A stretch of 40,198 bases of DNA from a virus. The DNA is taken from positions 1-40,198 of IMG/VR virus record IMGVR_UViG_3300008267_009052. One strand, written 5' to 3'. The translations under genes were made by a program, and so were the position numbers. Positions 25,246 through 34,104 of this stretch are shown piece by piece. The notes below the pieces were generated by a model that worked only from the letters and a program-made list of their open reading frames with translations, had not been told where the DNA came from and did not search any database. How positions within the stretch are numbered: the stretch's first letter is position 1; each line of letters opens with the position of its first letter.

Positions 25246-26100
25246 ATGAACAATATATTTGAAATAAGTGGTGACGAGATTAAAAGAATTTTGTCATTGC
25301 ACGAGGAATCGACAAAACAACAATATTTGAATGTGTTAAATGAGCAATCTAAAGACACGTATACAACAACTCAAGATCATAAAGAAGGTGGGTATATAAT
25401 ACCTAAAGGGACTATATTTTCACACACCAATAAAGAAGGGGTTTTATATGCGAACGTTAATTATAATGGGATGATTTTTACAATTTATTATAATTGTGTC
25501 AAATGGTTTTATGTTGTTAAAGGGAAAGATGATAAGTATTATGACAAAGGATTAAGTAATGAACTTTCTAATTTTTGTTCAAAAAGTAATAATAAAGTTT
25601 CAATTTCAGGTTCCTATTATTTAGGACTTAAAGAAGGGGTACCAATGTTCTCAATCCCATCTAAAACTTTATTCACAAAGAATAGTACCGGTGCTTCATT
25701 CGTATCATCATCGGTTAATCAAAAAACTCAAACAATGATTTCTGGGGTATCAATCCCTGTAACATATAAATCACAATTTAATTGTGATAAGTCTAACTTT
25801 TTAATTGAGGGTAAATATTATATCGAATTAAATGGTAAAAAATTAACAACATCGTTATTTAATAAATTTTGTAAGGGACAAAACCAAACAACCCCAAATC
25901 AACAAACACCCCAACAAACAACTACAACTACAACTAAATCACCAGTTCAACAAAAACCTGTAACAAGACAAACACCACAACAATTTGCACAACAGGTAAA
26001 AACATATAATACACAAATACAAACATCATTGGGTAGTCAAAAACCAACGGGTCAGATAACGGACGCTGATTTGGATAATATATTAACAAAATTAGGATAA
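25246..26100 (+). CDS. Probable virion protein with leader and Gln/Thr-rich tail, 284 aa
   Basis: The N-terminal leader (ISGDEIKRILSLHEEST) is clearly related to that of the next protein. The middle (residues 40-210) has three similar beta-rich units with tyrosines and cysteines, SH3-like in appearance (GYIIPKGTIFSHTNKEGVLY, then YYLGLKEGVPMFSIPSK). The tail is a low-complexity Gln/Thr/Pro stretch that probably acts as a linker. I do not recognise the family. The shared leader and spacing of 4 nt to the next gene suggest both go to the same compartment, perhaps the virion. Confidence 0.7.
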   Translation: MNNIFEISGDEIKRILSLHEESTKQQYLNVLNEQSKDTYTTTQDHKEGGYIIPKGTIFSHTNKEGVLYANVNYNGMIFTIYYNCVKWFYVVKGKDDKYYDKGLSNELSNFCSKSNNKVSISGSYYLGLKEGVPMFSIPSKTLFTKNSTGASFVSSSVNQKTQTMISGVSIPVTYKSQFNCDKSNFLIEGKYYIELNGKKLTTSLFNKFCKGQNQTTPNQQTPQQTTTTTTKSPVQQKPVTRQTPQQFAQQVKTYNTQIQTSLGSQKPTGQITDADLDNILTKLG

Positions 26101-26104
26101 GATT

Positions 26105-26662
26105 ATGAAGAATAGATTTTTAATTTCGGAAGAAGAAAAGAGTAGAATATTGGGTTTACACGAACAATCAACTTCGATATATCCAAATATTCCAAAATTT
26201 AATATCCCCTCGGCAAATCAAAAATTAATTGATGATGCAAACAAATGGTTGACGGATAATCAAAATATATTAAAATATAACGTAGATCAGGTGAATGAAA
26301 TCTTAAATGGTAAAGTAACTGGGGGTGAAATAACATCTGAAATATTACCATGGATTAAAGCCGCAATTCAATCTCAATCTCAGGGTAAGATCACATTCAA
26401 ACCTGAAGAAATGGGTGGTCAACCAACCCAACCACAAACAACTCAGGTTCAACCAAGTTCAACATTTAAGATGGGTGTTAAAAATGATAAGGTGACTCAA
26501 ATACAAACTAAATTAAATGAAAAGTTTAAGGCGGGATTGACTCCAGATGGATTATGGGGACCAAAAACTGCAGCCGCGGTTGCTAAATACTTACCCCAAC
26601 TTAAACAACCTGTAACAAATACAACACCAAACACTACAACCGACGACGACACATTAGTATAA
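26105..26662 (+). CDS. Protein with leader and peptidoglycan-binding domain, 185 aa
   Basis: The N-terminus has the leader ISEEEKSRILGLHEQST, shared with the upstream protein. The C-terminal part is a PG_binding_1-type domain: VTQIQTKLNEKF, then GLTPDGLWGPKTAAAVAKYL, with the typical DGxxGxKTxxAV core. A Gln/Pro linker separates them. No catalytic domain is present, so it probably binds cell wall as part of the virion or together with a separate lysin. The leader ends in an LHE site that could be cleaved by the prohead protease. Confidence 0.8.
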   Translation: MKNRFLISEEEKSRILGLHEQSTSIYPNIPKFNIPSANQKLIDDANKWLTDNQNILKYNVDQVNEILNGKVTGGEITSEILPWIKAAIQSQSQGKITFKPEEMGGQPTQPQTTQVQPSSTFKMGVKNDKVTQIQTKLNEKFKAGLTPDGLWGPKTAAAVAKYLPQLKQPVTNTTPNTTTDDDTLV

Positions 26663-26667
26663 TAATT

Positions 26668-26699
26668 AAAAAGGACGGAATTAAATTTCGTCCTTTTTT
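26668..26699. terminator. Bidirectional terminator
   Basis: AAAAAGGACG pairs with CGTCCTTTTT around an AT-rich loop. It serves the peptidoglycan-binding gene and the convergent gene at 26681, whose stop lies inside it. Confidence 0.85.
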
Positions 26700-26929
26700 G
26701 TTTCATCTTCTTCGGGTTTGGATAACAACCTTATTGATCTTGACAATACCTCCGATTCACCAAGGGAATATAATTGTGATTCATACGCTAATTTAACCGC
26801 TTGTGTTAAATAAAATATCGCATTATTTTTATCCATTGTATTAAGTAACATATCCATATGATCATCATTAAATACGGGAATTGTACCGAATAATTTACCA
26901 TATAACTTTTCTTCTTCCATAATTTTCAA
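26681..26929 (-). CDS. Hypothetical protein, 82 aa
   Basis: The protein is short, acidic and probably helical (NNAIFYLTQAVKLAYESQLYSLGESEVLSRSI). The start may be the ATG at 26929 or the one three codons later (MEEEKLYGKL). I see no known motif. It lies alone between a terminator and a divergent gene, with an AT-rich intergenic region of about 35 nt upstream. It could be a small regulatory protein, but nothing in the sequence shows that. Confidence 0.6.
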   Translation of the reverse strand: MKIMEEEKLYGKLFGTIPVFNDDHMDMLLNTMDKNNAIFYLTQAVKLAYESQLYSLGESEVLSRSIRLLSKPEEDETKKDEI

Positions 26930-26939
26930 TTAATTAAAC

Positions 26940-26947
26940 TATTTATA
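26940..26947 (+). promoter_or_regulatory. TATTTATA box
   Basis: TATTTATA lies 16 nt before the ATG at 26964, in the gap between two divergent genes. Confidence 0.45.
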
Positions 26948-26963
26948 AAATATACAATTAATT

Positions 26964-27596
26964 ATGGATAATATCAACATTAACGAGTCTGACACATCAA
27001 TAAGTGCTGGGGCTTATAACGGACCTATTGAACTTGGGATGAATAAATGGGGATCTGAAACCTTAAAACCATTCACTGAGTTGGTTGATACTAAATTTAA
27101 CGATCAATCAATAAAACAATCAATTAAGAATAATATTAAACGTGTTGTTGGTATGTGGGAAAAGAAAGATGGTACACATAAAAAAGACACCCATAAGGCG
27201 CATACAAGTGATGAAAATATAAATGAATGGGTTGAAATAACAGATGAATTATTAAATGAAGATTTGGCGGTTTGGTTTGGAACAAAAAAGAAACCTAAGG
27301 GATCCTCACAACCTAAAGGCCCATGGGTAAATATTTGTAAAAAAGTTGATGGTAAACACCCCCCATGTGGTAGACCTGACGCTAGTGATAAGGCGTATCC
27401 TAAGTGTCGTGCGGCTGGTGTTGCAGGTAAAATGTCGGATGATGAAAAGAAACGGGCGTGTGGTCAAAAACGTCGAGCTGAGAAGAGTCACGATAAAAGT
27501 GGGACTGGTAATAAACCAAAAATGGTCTCCCACAAGAAGAGACCAACTAACGAGATTATTGAGGGTTTAGTTCGAAGAATTATTTCCAAACTTTGA
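26964..27596 (+). CDS. DUF5872-like cysteine-containing protein, 210 aa
   Basis: The C-terminal half matches the DUF5872 type: PKGPWVNICKKVDGKHPPCG, then AYPKCRAAGVAGKMSDDEKK and a basic QKRRAEKS end. The conserved cysteines probably coordinate a metal. The N-terminal half is unrelated, with a central LLNEDLAVWFG stretch. The last residues (NEIIEGLVRRIISKL) form an amphipathic basic helix like the leaders of neighbouring proteins, but at the C-terminus. Such domains occur in virion proteins of large aquatic phages; no function is known. The 3' end overlaps the convergent gene by 30 nt. Confidence 0.75.
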   Translation: MDNININESDTSISAGAYNGPIELGMNKWGSETLKPFTELVDTKFNDQSIKQSIKNNIKRVVGMWEKKDGTHKKDTHKAHTSDENINEWVEITDELLNEDLAVWFGTKKKPKGSSQPKGPWVNICKKVDGKHPPCGRPDASDKAYPKCRAAGVAGKMSDDEKKRACGQKRRAEKSHDKSGTGNKPKMVSHKKRPTNEIIEGLVRRIISKL

Positions 27597-27995
27597 ATTT
27601 TCAACTTTATTTTTGATATCGATTAATGAATGTTGGATTTGGGCCATTATTTCATCTTCAAATTGTTGTCTAATTCGTTCAGTTTTATTGTCATACATTA
27701 ACACTATTCGATCCCAATCTCTTTGATTAACATTGATCTCATAATGGTATAGATGATTCGTTATACTAACTAATTTTTCATCAAGTATTAGAAACAAACC
27801 TAACTCTTCATTTTTAATATATCTTTTACCTGATAATGGAGCAATAAGGAATTTCGAACTATTATGTGTGATAAGGTGTCTACATATGGTTAATGCGGTT
27901 TTTTCACCTTCAGTTCTGATATAATTTTTATACTTGGTCTTTAGTACCCACTTGGTATAAATTCTCGTGAATATTCTAATTAAGAGGTTTTTCAT
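27567..27995 (-). CDS. Hypothetical protein, 142 aa
   Basis: The protein starts with a basic amphipathic segment (MKNLLIRIFTRIYTKWVLKT) that could contact a membrane or nucleic acid. A beta-rich middle (KYIKNEELGLFLILDEKLVS) and a helical acidic end follow. I do not recognise it. It is the last gene of the minus-strand operon and overlaps the convergent upstream gene. The gap to the gene at 28053 is 57 nt. Confidence 0.65.
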   Translation of the reverse strand: MKNLLIRIFTRIYTKWVLKTKYKNYIRTEGEKTALTICRHLITHNSSKFLIAPLSGKRYIKNEELGLFLILDEKLVSITNHLYHYEINVNQRDWDRIVLMYDNKTERIRQQFEDEIMAQIQHSLIDIKNKVENSKFGNNSSN

Positions 27996-28052
27996 GGCTT
28001 CGACGTTTAATACATCAAATATATATAAAAAACCTCTTAAATCAAATTAAAA

Positions 28053-28469
28053 TCACTTTTTCTTCCATTTCCCACCCTTGCTATTATAACGTTTAACAGC
28101 TGCACCATTACAATAAGCCGATGGACAAACTTTATATCTGGATTTCGCCCAATTCAAACATGATTTCCATAATGTTGGATTGGTTGGTGTGTTCTTTTTT
28201 TGCTTTTCTGTTATTTCGGATTCCAAAATATTATTCCCACCTTTGATTTCATTCATTATGAAATCAAAAACTTGATCCATATTATTTTTTGATTCGGCAA
28301 TATGGTCTTGTGCCCAATCATGTCCATTCTCAAGAATTGAACTAACTTCATCTTCATTTAATTCAAGCAACATTTCACATTGTCTTTTCATTTGTTGAAG
28401 ATTTTGGAAGAACATATATCTATTTGATTCTGTTTCTTCTCGTAATATTTTTTTAATTAAATTTTCCAT
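28053..28469 (-). CDS. Small probable virion protein with PSAYCNG motif, 138 aa
   Basis: The N-terminus (MENLIKKILREETESNRY) is another short basic helix ending with Glu. The C-terminal 45 residues carry WKSCLNWAKSRYKVCPSAYC, then NGAAVKRYNSKGGKWKKK. This motif (PSAYxNGxAxKxYxxKGGxW) recurs in proteins of T4-like phages, usually at the C-terminus. Its role is unknown. The DUF5872-like protein nearby often has the same company, an inference from memory. The gene is near the end of the long minus operon. Confidence 0.75.
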   Translation of the reverse strand: MENLIKKILREETESNRYMFFQNLQQMKRQCEMLLELNEDEVSSILENGHDWAQDHIAESKNNMDQVFDFIMNEIKGGNNILESEITEKQKKNTPTNPTLWKSCLNWAKSRYKVCPSAYCNGAAVKRYNSKGGKWKKK

Positions 28470-28471
28470 AA

Positions 28472-28633
28472 TTAAGAGTATAGACCGTTTCCGCCCAATT
28501 GTGTTGTATTCATTTGTTTAATTTCATTACCTTCACCGTCAGTATATATTGCATGTGGTTCCGTAATTGTTGTTCCACTACCATTACAATCGATGATACA
28601 TAATTTATATTCAGTATTAGCACTAGTCTCCAT
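28472..28633 (-). CDS. Small hypothetical protein, 53 aa
   Basis: A complete short frame lies between two operon genes, with 2 nt on each side. It starts METSANTEYKLCIIDCNGSG and ends LGGNGLYS. The tight fit in the gap and the normal A-rich start context support a real gene. It has two cysteines and a beta-rich composition, perhaps a small structural or decoration protein. I cannot name it. Confidence 0.72.
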   Translation of the reverse strand: METSANTEYKLCIIDCNGSGTTITEPHAIYTDGEGNEIKQMNTTQLGGNGLYS

Positions 28634-28635
28634 AA

Positions 28636-30081
28636 TTAATTTGTTTTATAGTTTATTATTTGAAATTTAAGATTTCTTTTATAAGTATTTACTTCACCCC
28701 CAGATTCCACTTTGATATCAACATAATATTCATTTGGTATTTTATCTCGGGTATCGAATATGAAATAATATTCATTTGGGGTTCTATTTATTTTTGTCCA
28801 ATCTTGAACTTGAACTTCAGTTTGACCTTCTCGAACATATATTCTGTAATAAGCGTCAATATTTCTTAATTGTTTGTTAGTTGTATAAGCCTCTTTAATT
28901 GTTACCCCAACTTTTCTAACATCTGTATTATATATCTTTTCATCTTGTTTGATCCCATAAAAATCAAAACCGTATAATTTTGATTGAGTTGAGGACGTAC
29001 CAATTTGAATTGAGTTCTTCATTGGGTAGATATTAAAATCATTTGTAATATTTGGTATATCAAAATTATTTATTTTTAAGTTCTTCCACACATCAACAAA
29101 TGAACATGGTGTCTTGAATCCGGTTAGAGCTGGTAAAGTCACTTCATACACCCCTTTTGTTCTTCTACATGTTGGTAGATCATTTAACCCAGGAATTGGA
29201 TTACCCGTTGGGTCGTAAATATCGACAATTGGATTATCGTCAAGGTTAATTGGATTTCCATTATCGTATAGATATAAATAAAGTTTATTAATCTTACCCA
29301 GAGTGAATAAATTCCTATCATCTTCAATTAAATCATTATATGAAGTCTCCAAAAATGGTTCGTAAAATGTTTGTGTGTGTCTTGTAAAAAATTGGACTTC
29401 GTAGTTATCGGTTAAACCGGTTAAATTTTCGATTTGAGGTTTGAATGCGATTCCCCATCCTGATATATTTGTTATTGACCCATCTAAAATTCCATTAATT
29501 TCATCGGTCATATTAAATGCAATATTTTCATTCCCGAATTGGAAGTGTTGTGTGTCAACAATAACTAAATCATCATAATTAACAACACCATTATTTTTAT
29601 TGTTATAGATACCCGGTTCTGACCAATTATTTATTGTTGTTGTTTGAATCCAGTTTGAAGGTCTATCTGAGAAGTTCTTATCATTTTTTATTTCATAAAT
29701 AAGATCCGCAAAATCGTATCCAACACCTTCATCCCATAATTGATTATTTGGTATCCTAAATAATATCAAATCGAAGGATGTTGCACGCATTCTTGATTGA
29801 GAAGTTTTGGTATTTAATTCATCAATATTAAATGTTGATGTGTTAACCATTCTCAAGGTATGGTTCATTTCACCACAATCAACGGATATTGTCCCATCAG
29901 ATATTTTCCCCATCAATAATGATAAGTCAATATCGAAGATGAATCTACTATATCCATTCGGATATTGGGTTGTGATTAATTGACCAAAAAATAGTTCTGT
30001 AACGGGGTTTCTTCCCGTATTAACGTAACTATTTGATATTATGGTATTATTCTTATTAAAATATGAATTGTTAATTGACAT
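28636..30081 (-). CDS. Probable tail or baseplate structural protein, 481 aa
   Basis: I use the ATG at 30081 (MSINNSYFNK), 14 nt after a TATTTATT box, instead of a TTG five codons earlier. The protein is beta-rich with many Asn/Thr/Tyr and repeated strand-turn units. It has a segment with Asp/Pro turns (NPIVDIYDPTGNPIPGLNDL) resembling immunoglobulin-like or baseplate upper domains. I see no enzyme motif. It lies downstream of the OB-fold baseplate gene in the same operon, so a tail, fibre-attachment or baseplate role is likely but not proven. Confidence 0.7.
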   Translation of the reverse strand: MSINNSYFNKNNTIISNSYVNTGRNPVTELFFGQLITTQYPNGYSRFIFDIDLSLLMGKISDGTISVDCGEMNHTLRMVNTSTFNIDELNTKTSQSRMRATSFDLILFRIPNNQLWDEGVGYDFADLIYEIKNDKNFSDRPSNWIQTTTINNWSEPGIYNNKNNGVVNYDDLVIVDTQHFQFGNENIAFNMTDEINGILDGSITNISGWGIAFKPQIENLTGLTDNYEVQFFTRHTQTFYEPFLETSYNDLIEDDRNLFTLGKINKLYLYLYDNGNPINLDDNPIVDIYDPTGNPIPGLNDLPTCRRTKGVYEVTLPALTGFKTPCSFVDVWKNLKINNFDIPNITNDFNIYPMKNSIQIGTSSTQSKLYGFDFYGIKQDEKIYNTDVRKVGVTIKEAYTTNKQLRNIDAYYRIYVREGQTEVQVQDWTKINRTPNEYYFIFDTRDKIPNEYYVDIKVESGGEVNTYKRNLKFQIINYKTN

Positions 30082-30094
30082 TATATCTTTTAAC

Positions 30095-30102
30095 AATAAA
30101 TA
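30095..30102 (-). promoter_or_regulatory. TATTTATT box inside the tail operon
   Basis: GATATTTATT on the minus strand overlaps the stop codon of the gene at 30103-30528 and lies 13 nt before the next ATG. It may give an internal start for the distal genes. Confidence 0.4.
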
Positions 30103-30528
30103 TCAATTAATTCGGATATTTTGATTAAGTACTGAATTTTCTGAATTTGCAAGTATTTCATTGATTTCATCTGACGATTGTCCCGATCCAACCGCAATTG
30201 GAACTGGTGGTAATGTTGATATCGAATGAACGTGACCGGTCACATAACTAAACATTTTTGTTAACAACTCCATTAACTTATCCCCCCTTACCGTTGGGTA
30301 GGTTTTACCGAATATGGTATCATTAACATTTCCCGACCCTCCAATATATTTGTCTTGGGGGATACCATATAAAGTTTCATTTAAGTTAATTTTACCTTTT
30401 GGCCCAGCGGAATCGTGGGACAACAAATAAAGTCGTTGTGCTCCCATTGTCCCATATGTAATATCATTATCGGTGGTCTTATATTTGAAAATTTTATTAA
30501 ACTTTAATTCCATCTGTTGACCAATCAA
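30103..30528 (-). CDS. Baseplate/tail protein, 141 aa
   Basis: The C-terminal half has GDKLMELLTKMFSYVTGHVH followed by STLPPVPI, a pattern often seen in T4-like baseplate wedge or spike-associated proteins. The front half has LYLLSHDSAGPKGKINLNE and a glycine-rich segment. Its ATG overlaps the stop of the OB-fold gene by 4 nt, so the two are translated together and may form one complex. It could represent a split C-terminal part of a larger gp5-like protein. Confidence 0.68.
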   Translation of the reverse strand: MIGQQMELKFNKIFKYKTTDNDITYGTMGAQRLYLLSHDSAGPKGKINLNETLYGIPQDKYIGGSGNVNDTIFGKTYPTVRGDKLMELLTKMFSYVTGHVHSISTLPPVPIAVGSGQSSDEINEILANSENSVLNQNIRIN

Positions 30529-31607
30529 TGCAATCCCTTCTCAAAAGTTAGTTTGGATGGGGTAACAATAAATGGGAACGAATTTTCGGGTAAAATATTG
30601 TTTTTACTTTTAATTGGATAACCTTCAATTTGAATATTACTTTTAACTAATCCATCAATTACATTATTAATTAATTCAACCACCTCGTTGAGTGTTTTAC
30701 CCATAAACTTCCATTCTTCAACGGGAGTTGTATAATCTTCACCTATAGATAATTTTGATATTGTATCGTAACTAAATTTATCGGTTTTAACCTTATCACT
30801 GGATTTTACATTATATATCCCAACTGAACCCGTAAATATATCTTGACTATTCTCTAAATTCATAATATCCCATATAACCAACTTTTTAACCATCTTGGAA
30901 GATGTTATTATGAATGGTTGATTAATCACTTCATCAAGTTCCTTTTCTTGAGTATAATTGGATAAATGGAGAAACGCCCTCTTTTCATTGGCCACGGGTA
31001 GTTTGGTTGAATCGATCACTTTTGTTTTACCAGCCCTTAATAATACTTCATTTTCTTTAATGATTAAGTCGGCGGTACCCCTACCCAATAATGAATTATC
31101 ACCCGGTTCAGGATAAACACCTTTACTATAAGCCTGTTTATAATTCCCATTGGTATCCTTTATTGATAATGATTTTTTGAATCGGTCTCCGGTACTTAAA
31201 TTTTTCTCAGCGGATTGATTATTTTCATGTACGCTGGACATTGGGTTAGAAAATGGTGATTGTAAATAATAACTATTTGAACTTCTTTTGAATTGTTTAT
31301 TTTCGTGAACTATTTGTACCTTTTCATTAATGTTGGGTACCTGTTGGATGAAATATGGTAATAAAGGCCATACTAACCCCGGATCTCTACTTCCCCACGG
31401 ATCGTTCTTTTCATCCCAGTTGGGGACACTACTAACCATATCATCATATGAACTGAACTCACCAGGTATTATTCTAATTCTACCCAACATATAGGGATCT
31501 TGATTATCATATACAGTTTCATAAAAAAATATCTGTAATGTATTTCTAGTCCTTAAATAATCGGTTATTATAGTTTCTACCTCAGTTCTATTTATATTTT
31601 CACCCAT
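30525..31607 (-). CDS. Baseplate hub/spike protein with OB-fold (gp5-like N-domain)
   Basis: The N-terminal 120 residues resemble the OB-fold of T4 gp5/VgrG-type spike proteins: DNQDPYMLGRIRIIPGEF, then DPGLVWPLLPYFIQQVPNIN and EKVQIVHENK. No lysozyme domain and no triple-helix repeat follow. The rest contains beta segments and ADLIIKENEVLLRAGKTKVI. It should sit at the centre of the baseplate. At 360 aa it is shorter than gp5 (575). It is followed by the 141-aa gene with an overlap. Confidence 0.72.
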   Translation of the reverse strand: MGENINRTEVETIITDYLRTRNTLQIFFYETVYDNQDPYMLGRIRIIPGEFSSYDDMVSSVPNWDEKNDPWGSRDPGLVWPLLPYFIQQVPNINEKVQIVHENKQFKRSSNSYYLQSPFSNPMSSVHENNQSAEKNLSTGDRFKKSLSIKDTNGNYKQAYSKGVYPEPGDNSLLGRGTADLIIKENEVLLRAGKTKVIDSTKLPVANEKRAFLHLSNYTQEKELDEVINQPFIITSSKMVKKLVIWDIMNLENSQDIFTGSVGIYNVKSSDKVKTDKFSYDTISKLSIGEDYTTPVEEWKFMGKTLNEVVELINNVIDGLVKSNIQIEGYPIKSKNNILPENSFPFIVTPSKLTFEKGLH

Positions 31608-31610
31608 GGG

Positions 31611-31808
31611 TTATTTTGTTCTTTTGTTATATTCTTCTAAAATTTTATTATAAGTTTCCTCCAAAAAATCTAATTGATGGCTTAAACTTATTAATGATTC
31701 CTTTGTTTTTGTGAAATCGGTGTTAATAGTATCCATCGCATAAATTAAGTCTTTATTTGACTTATTCTTATAATCTTTAATTATTTCGATTATCTTTTCA
31801 TTTTCCAT
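31611..31808 (-). CDS. Small coiled-coil protein, 65 aa
   Basis: The protein is one long charged helix with a heptad-like pattern (LISLSHQLDFLEETYNKIL). It lies between two tail genes with 2-3 nt gaps. It could be a tail-assembly chaperone or a small structural clip. I do not recognise it. Confidence 0.65.
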   Translation of the reverse strand: MENEKIIEIIKDYKNKSNKDLIYAMDTINTDFTKTKESLISLSHQLDFLEETYNKILEEYNKRTK

Positions 31809-31810
31809 AA

Positions 31811-33721
31811 CTATAATTTTTTACCATAAGCACTCAATGGAATTGTAACACCAGCCGGTGTTATTGTCAATGGTGGTATGGCGATTTGTACTTTACCATT
31901 TTCAGCCTCTTCATTTGCCATAGACTTCATTTGTGAGTACATTGATAACACGGTTAAGTTTGGACTACCATCGGGCATTGCACCTGTGGGTATACCCAAT
32001 TTCTCCAGATCTTCAATCGTTGATATAAACGCCCTTGTTTCAGAATAACCATCCAAAAGATTTGATGCAAATAGTAAAGGTAAAGGTACACTATTACCAA
32101 AAGATCTACCTCTGGCTAAATTTAATAGTGATAAAATTTCGTCAATAACACTCTTACATTGTCTCCAATCATTTACTAATTTTGCCAAAAATGCCAAAAG
32201 TTGAACCAACTTTAATATCATTTTCATTTTTTTACCCATTCGCTCTCTAGTCAAATCGGATAATATTGGTCGAACCAAGGCGATAATATCTTGTTTAATA
32301 ATGTTGAATAATTCTTTAACGAATAATGTCGCGATTTTTGATATAACTCTTTTAACATATTTACGAAATTTTTTAACAAATTCGGTAAATGATGTTATAC
32401 CATTTGTAGCCCCCTGTTTAAGAGATTCCATCATAACGAATAATGGTAACAATACTTTAGGTGAAAATATTGATAATACTAAACCTTTAATTATTGACTT
32501 CACAAAATCTTCATCAACATTAACTTCAATACCAATACCTTCATTTGTCTTATCAATAACGTTATTTGTTAAATTTTCAGCGTTTTTAACGAAATCTTCA
32601 TCTTTTACAAAAGTTATTTTCTCCAAGTCGTTAGATAATCCCAAAAAATTAATGGGTAGCTCAATATTGTCACACGATTCAAACGTCGCAACGCCCCTTT
32701 TAATATTTTGCAATCTTAAATTAATGTTTCTCAGATCAATTTCACTTAACTCAAAAAATGAATCGTCAACATTATCCGATTCCGAAATTTTTGAACTCGT
32801 ATTAACATCAATTTCTGAATTGGTATCAAAACATAAACCCATGATTCTTTGAATGAATAACATGAATTTAGACATATCATCAATCTTAGAATCACCACTT
32901 TTCATATTCATTGTCACCGCACCTGTTAGAGATTCCATAATCCACGACATCGTATTTTGTCTTTCGAACATCTTAATAGATTGATAATAATCTATAATGA
33001 ACTCTTTAACCGAATTGAATGAACTTGGTCTATTAGATAACGTCACTTCATACCACCCACCACCTTCATTGGTTACTGGGTGACTTTCAATAAATTTAAT
33101 GTTAAATAAATCATTACCGGACGCACCCCTATAATCATTCCCATAATCGGTGGTATAATCATTTGAACTTTGAATTCTATTATACAATTCTCTATTCATT
33201 GGGTAGGGTGTGGATTGTGGGTTTGTAACATCGGATTTCTCGTATAAACTTTTACCGATATTATCCTGTGGATTAACTTTTAATAGTCTTGGTAAGTCAA
33301 TTGTTGATACTTTAACGTATATTTTTTGTCCTGATTGGTAACCTTGGTTTTGGTCACAACCAACCGCAATTAAACTTTCATCAAATAATATTTCGGTGAT
33401 TTTCGGTTCAATATTTTTAAGTGATAATAAAAATTTACTTTTAACGTATTTTATGGAATTATTATTACCTACCGAACTTGACGTTGTTTTAACCAAATCA
33501 ATTAAATGGTCAAACTGAGTTTTAACATTCTTAACTTGATTCGTAGTATTACTTGATGATTTATTTATTTGTTTCGTTAAATTAGATTTCTTTTCTTCAA
33601 AGGCACTACCAGCTCTTTTCTTAGTTTTAGTATATTGTAACTTAGCGTCCCTATATACTTTATAAGAATTTATTTTACTTTGCGCATCTTTGTAACCTTC
33701 TTGTAAATCTAAAATCGGCAT
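31811..33721 (-). CDS. Large tail/baseplate structural protein, 636 aa
   Basis: The N-terminal 110 residues are a coiled coil (KINSYKVYRDAKLQYTKTKK). The middle is mixed beta with SGQKIYVKVSTIDLPRLL and EGGGWYEVTLSNRPSSFNSV. A hydrophobic helical segment (residues 420-480, KGLVLSIFSPKVLLPLFVMM) suggests membrane contact or a buried helix bundle. The C-terminus has AIPPLTITPAGVTIPLSAYG. I cannot match it to a named T4 protein, but its size and place in the tail operon suit a baseplate wedge or tape-like component. No enzymatic motif is visible. Confidence 0.68.
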   Translation of the reverse strand: MPILDLQEGYKDAQSKINSYKVYRDAKLQYTKTKKRAGSAFEEKKSNLTKQINKSSSNTTNQVKNVKTQFDHLIDLVKTTSSSVGNNNSIKYVKSKFLLSLKNIEPKITEILFDESLIAVGCDQNQGYQSGQKIYVKVSTIDLPRLLKVNPQDNIGKSLYEKSDVTNPQSTPYPMNRELYNRIQSSNDYTTDYGNDYRGASGNDLFNIKFIESHPVTNEGGGWYEVTLSNRPSSFNSVKEFIIDYYQSIKMFERQNTMSWIMESLTGAVTMNMKSGDSKIDDMSKFMLFIQRIMGLCFDTNSEIDVNTSSKISESDNVDDSFFELSEIDLRNINLRLQNIKRGVATFESCDNIELPINFLGLSNDLEKITFVKDEDFVKNAENLTNNVIDKTNEGIGIEVNVDEDFVKSIIKGLVLSIFSPKVLLPLFVMMESLKQGATNGITSFTEFVKKFRKYVKRVISKIATLFVKELFNIIKQDIIALVRPILSDLTRERMGKKMKMILKLVQLLAFLAKLVNDWRQCKSVIDEILSLLNLARGRSFGNSVPLPLLFASNLLDGYSETRAFISTIEDLEKLGIPTGAMPDGSPNLTVLSMYSQMKSMANEEAENGKVQIAIPPLTITPAGVTIPLSAYGKKL

Positions 33722-33729
33722 AACCTACA

Positions 33730-34101
33730 TTATTTCATTTTGTATGAACCTTTAGTATTAGTGTCCTTTTCTAATAGTCCTTTTATAATATCATCGTCCA
33801 TATCTATATCACTAATAGAAAAGTCCTCTTCTTTATTCTGGTTACTTTTCTCCCAAATACTAGCTTGTAGTTTGGATAATGATAATTTCTTCTCAACACA
33901 ATCGTTGATGATTTTTTGTTGTTTCTCAATAACTGGTCCAATCAGAGTCATATCTTCCGGTTCCTTCATCATTGTCAACATTTTATTCTGAATTCTAATT
34001 GCCGTATTACGTTGTTCAACTAACTCGTTATAGATTTCTTGCATCAACGATAACATTGATTCTTTTGTTAAATTAATTTGTTTCTTCATCGGTCTTCCCA
34101 T
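33730..34101 (-). CDS. Hypothetical helical protein beside the sigma factor, 123 aa
   Basis: The protein begins MGRPMKKQINLTKESMLSLM and is largely coiled coil, ending in an acidic segment (ISDIDMDDDIIKGLL). It follows the gp55-like gene by 3 nt. In T4, gp33 is a small acidic co-activator that works with gp55; size and charge pattern fit loosely, but there is no sequence evidence. It could instead be a tail chaperone. A TATTTATA box lies directly before its start. Confidence 0.6.
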   Translation of the reverse strand: MGRPMKKQINLTKESMLSLMQEIYNELVEQRNTAIRIQNKMLTMMKEPEDMTLIGPVIEKQQKIINDCVEKKLSLSKLQASIWEKSNQNKEEDFSISDIDMDDDIIKGLLEKDTNTKGSYKMK

Positions 34102-34104
34102 AAC

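Noticed and set aside
28660-28869. Small plus-strand membrane-like ORF
   Set aside because: It lies wholly inside a well-supported minus-strand structural gene and shows hydrophobic bias from the complementary frame.
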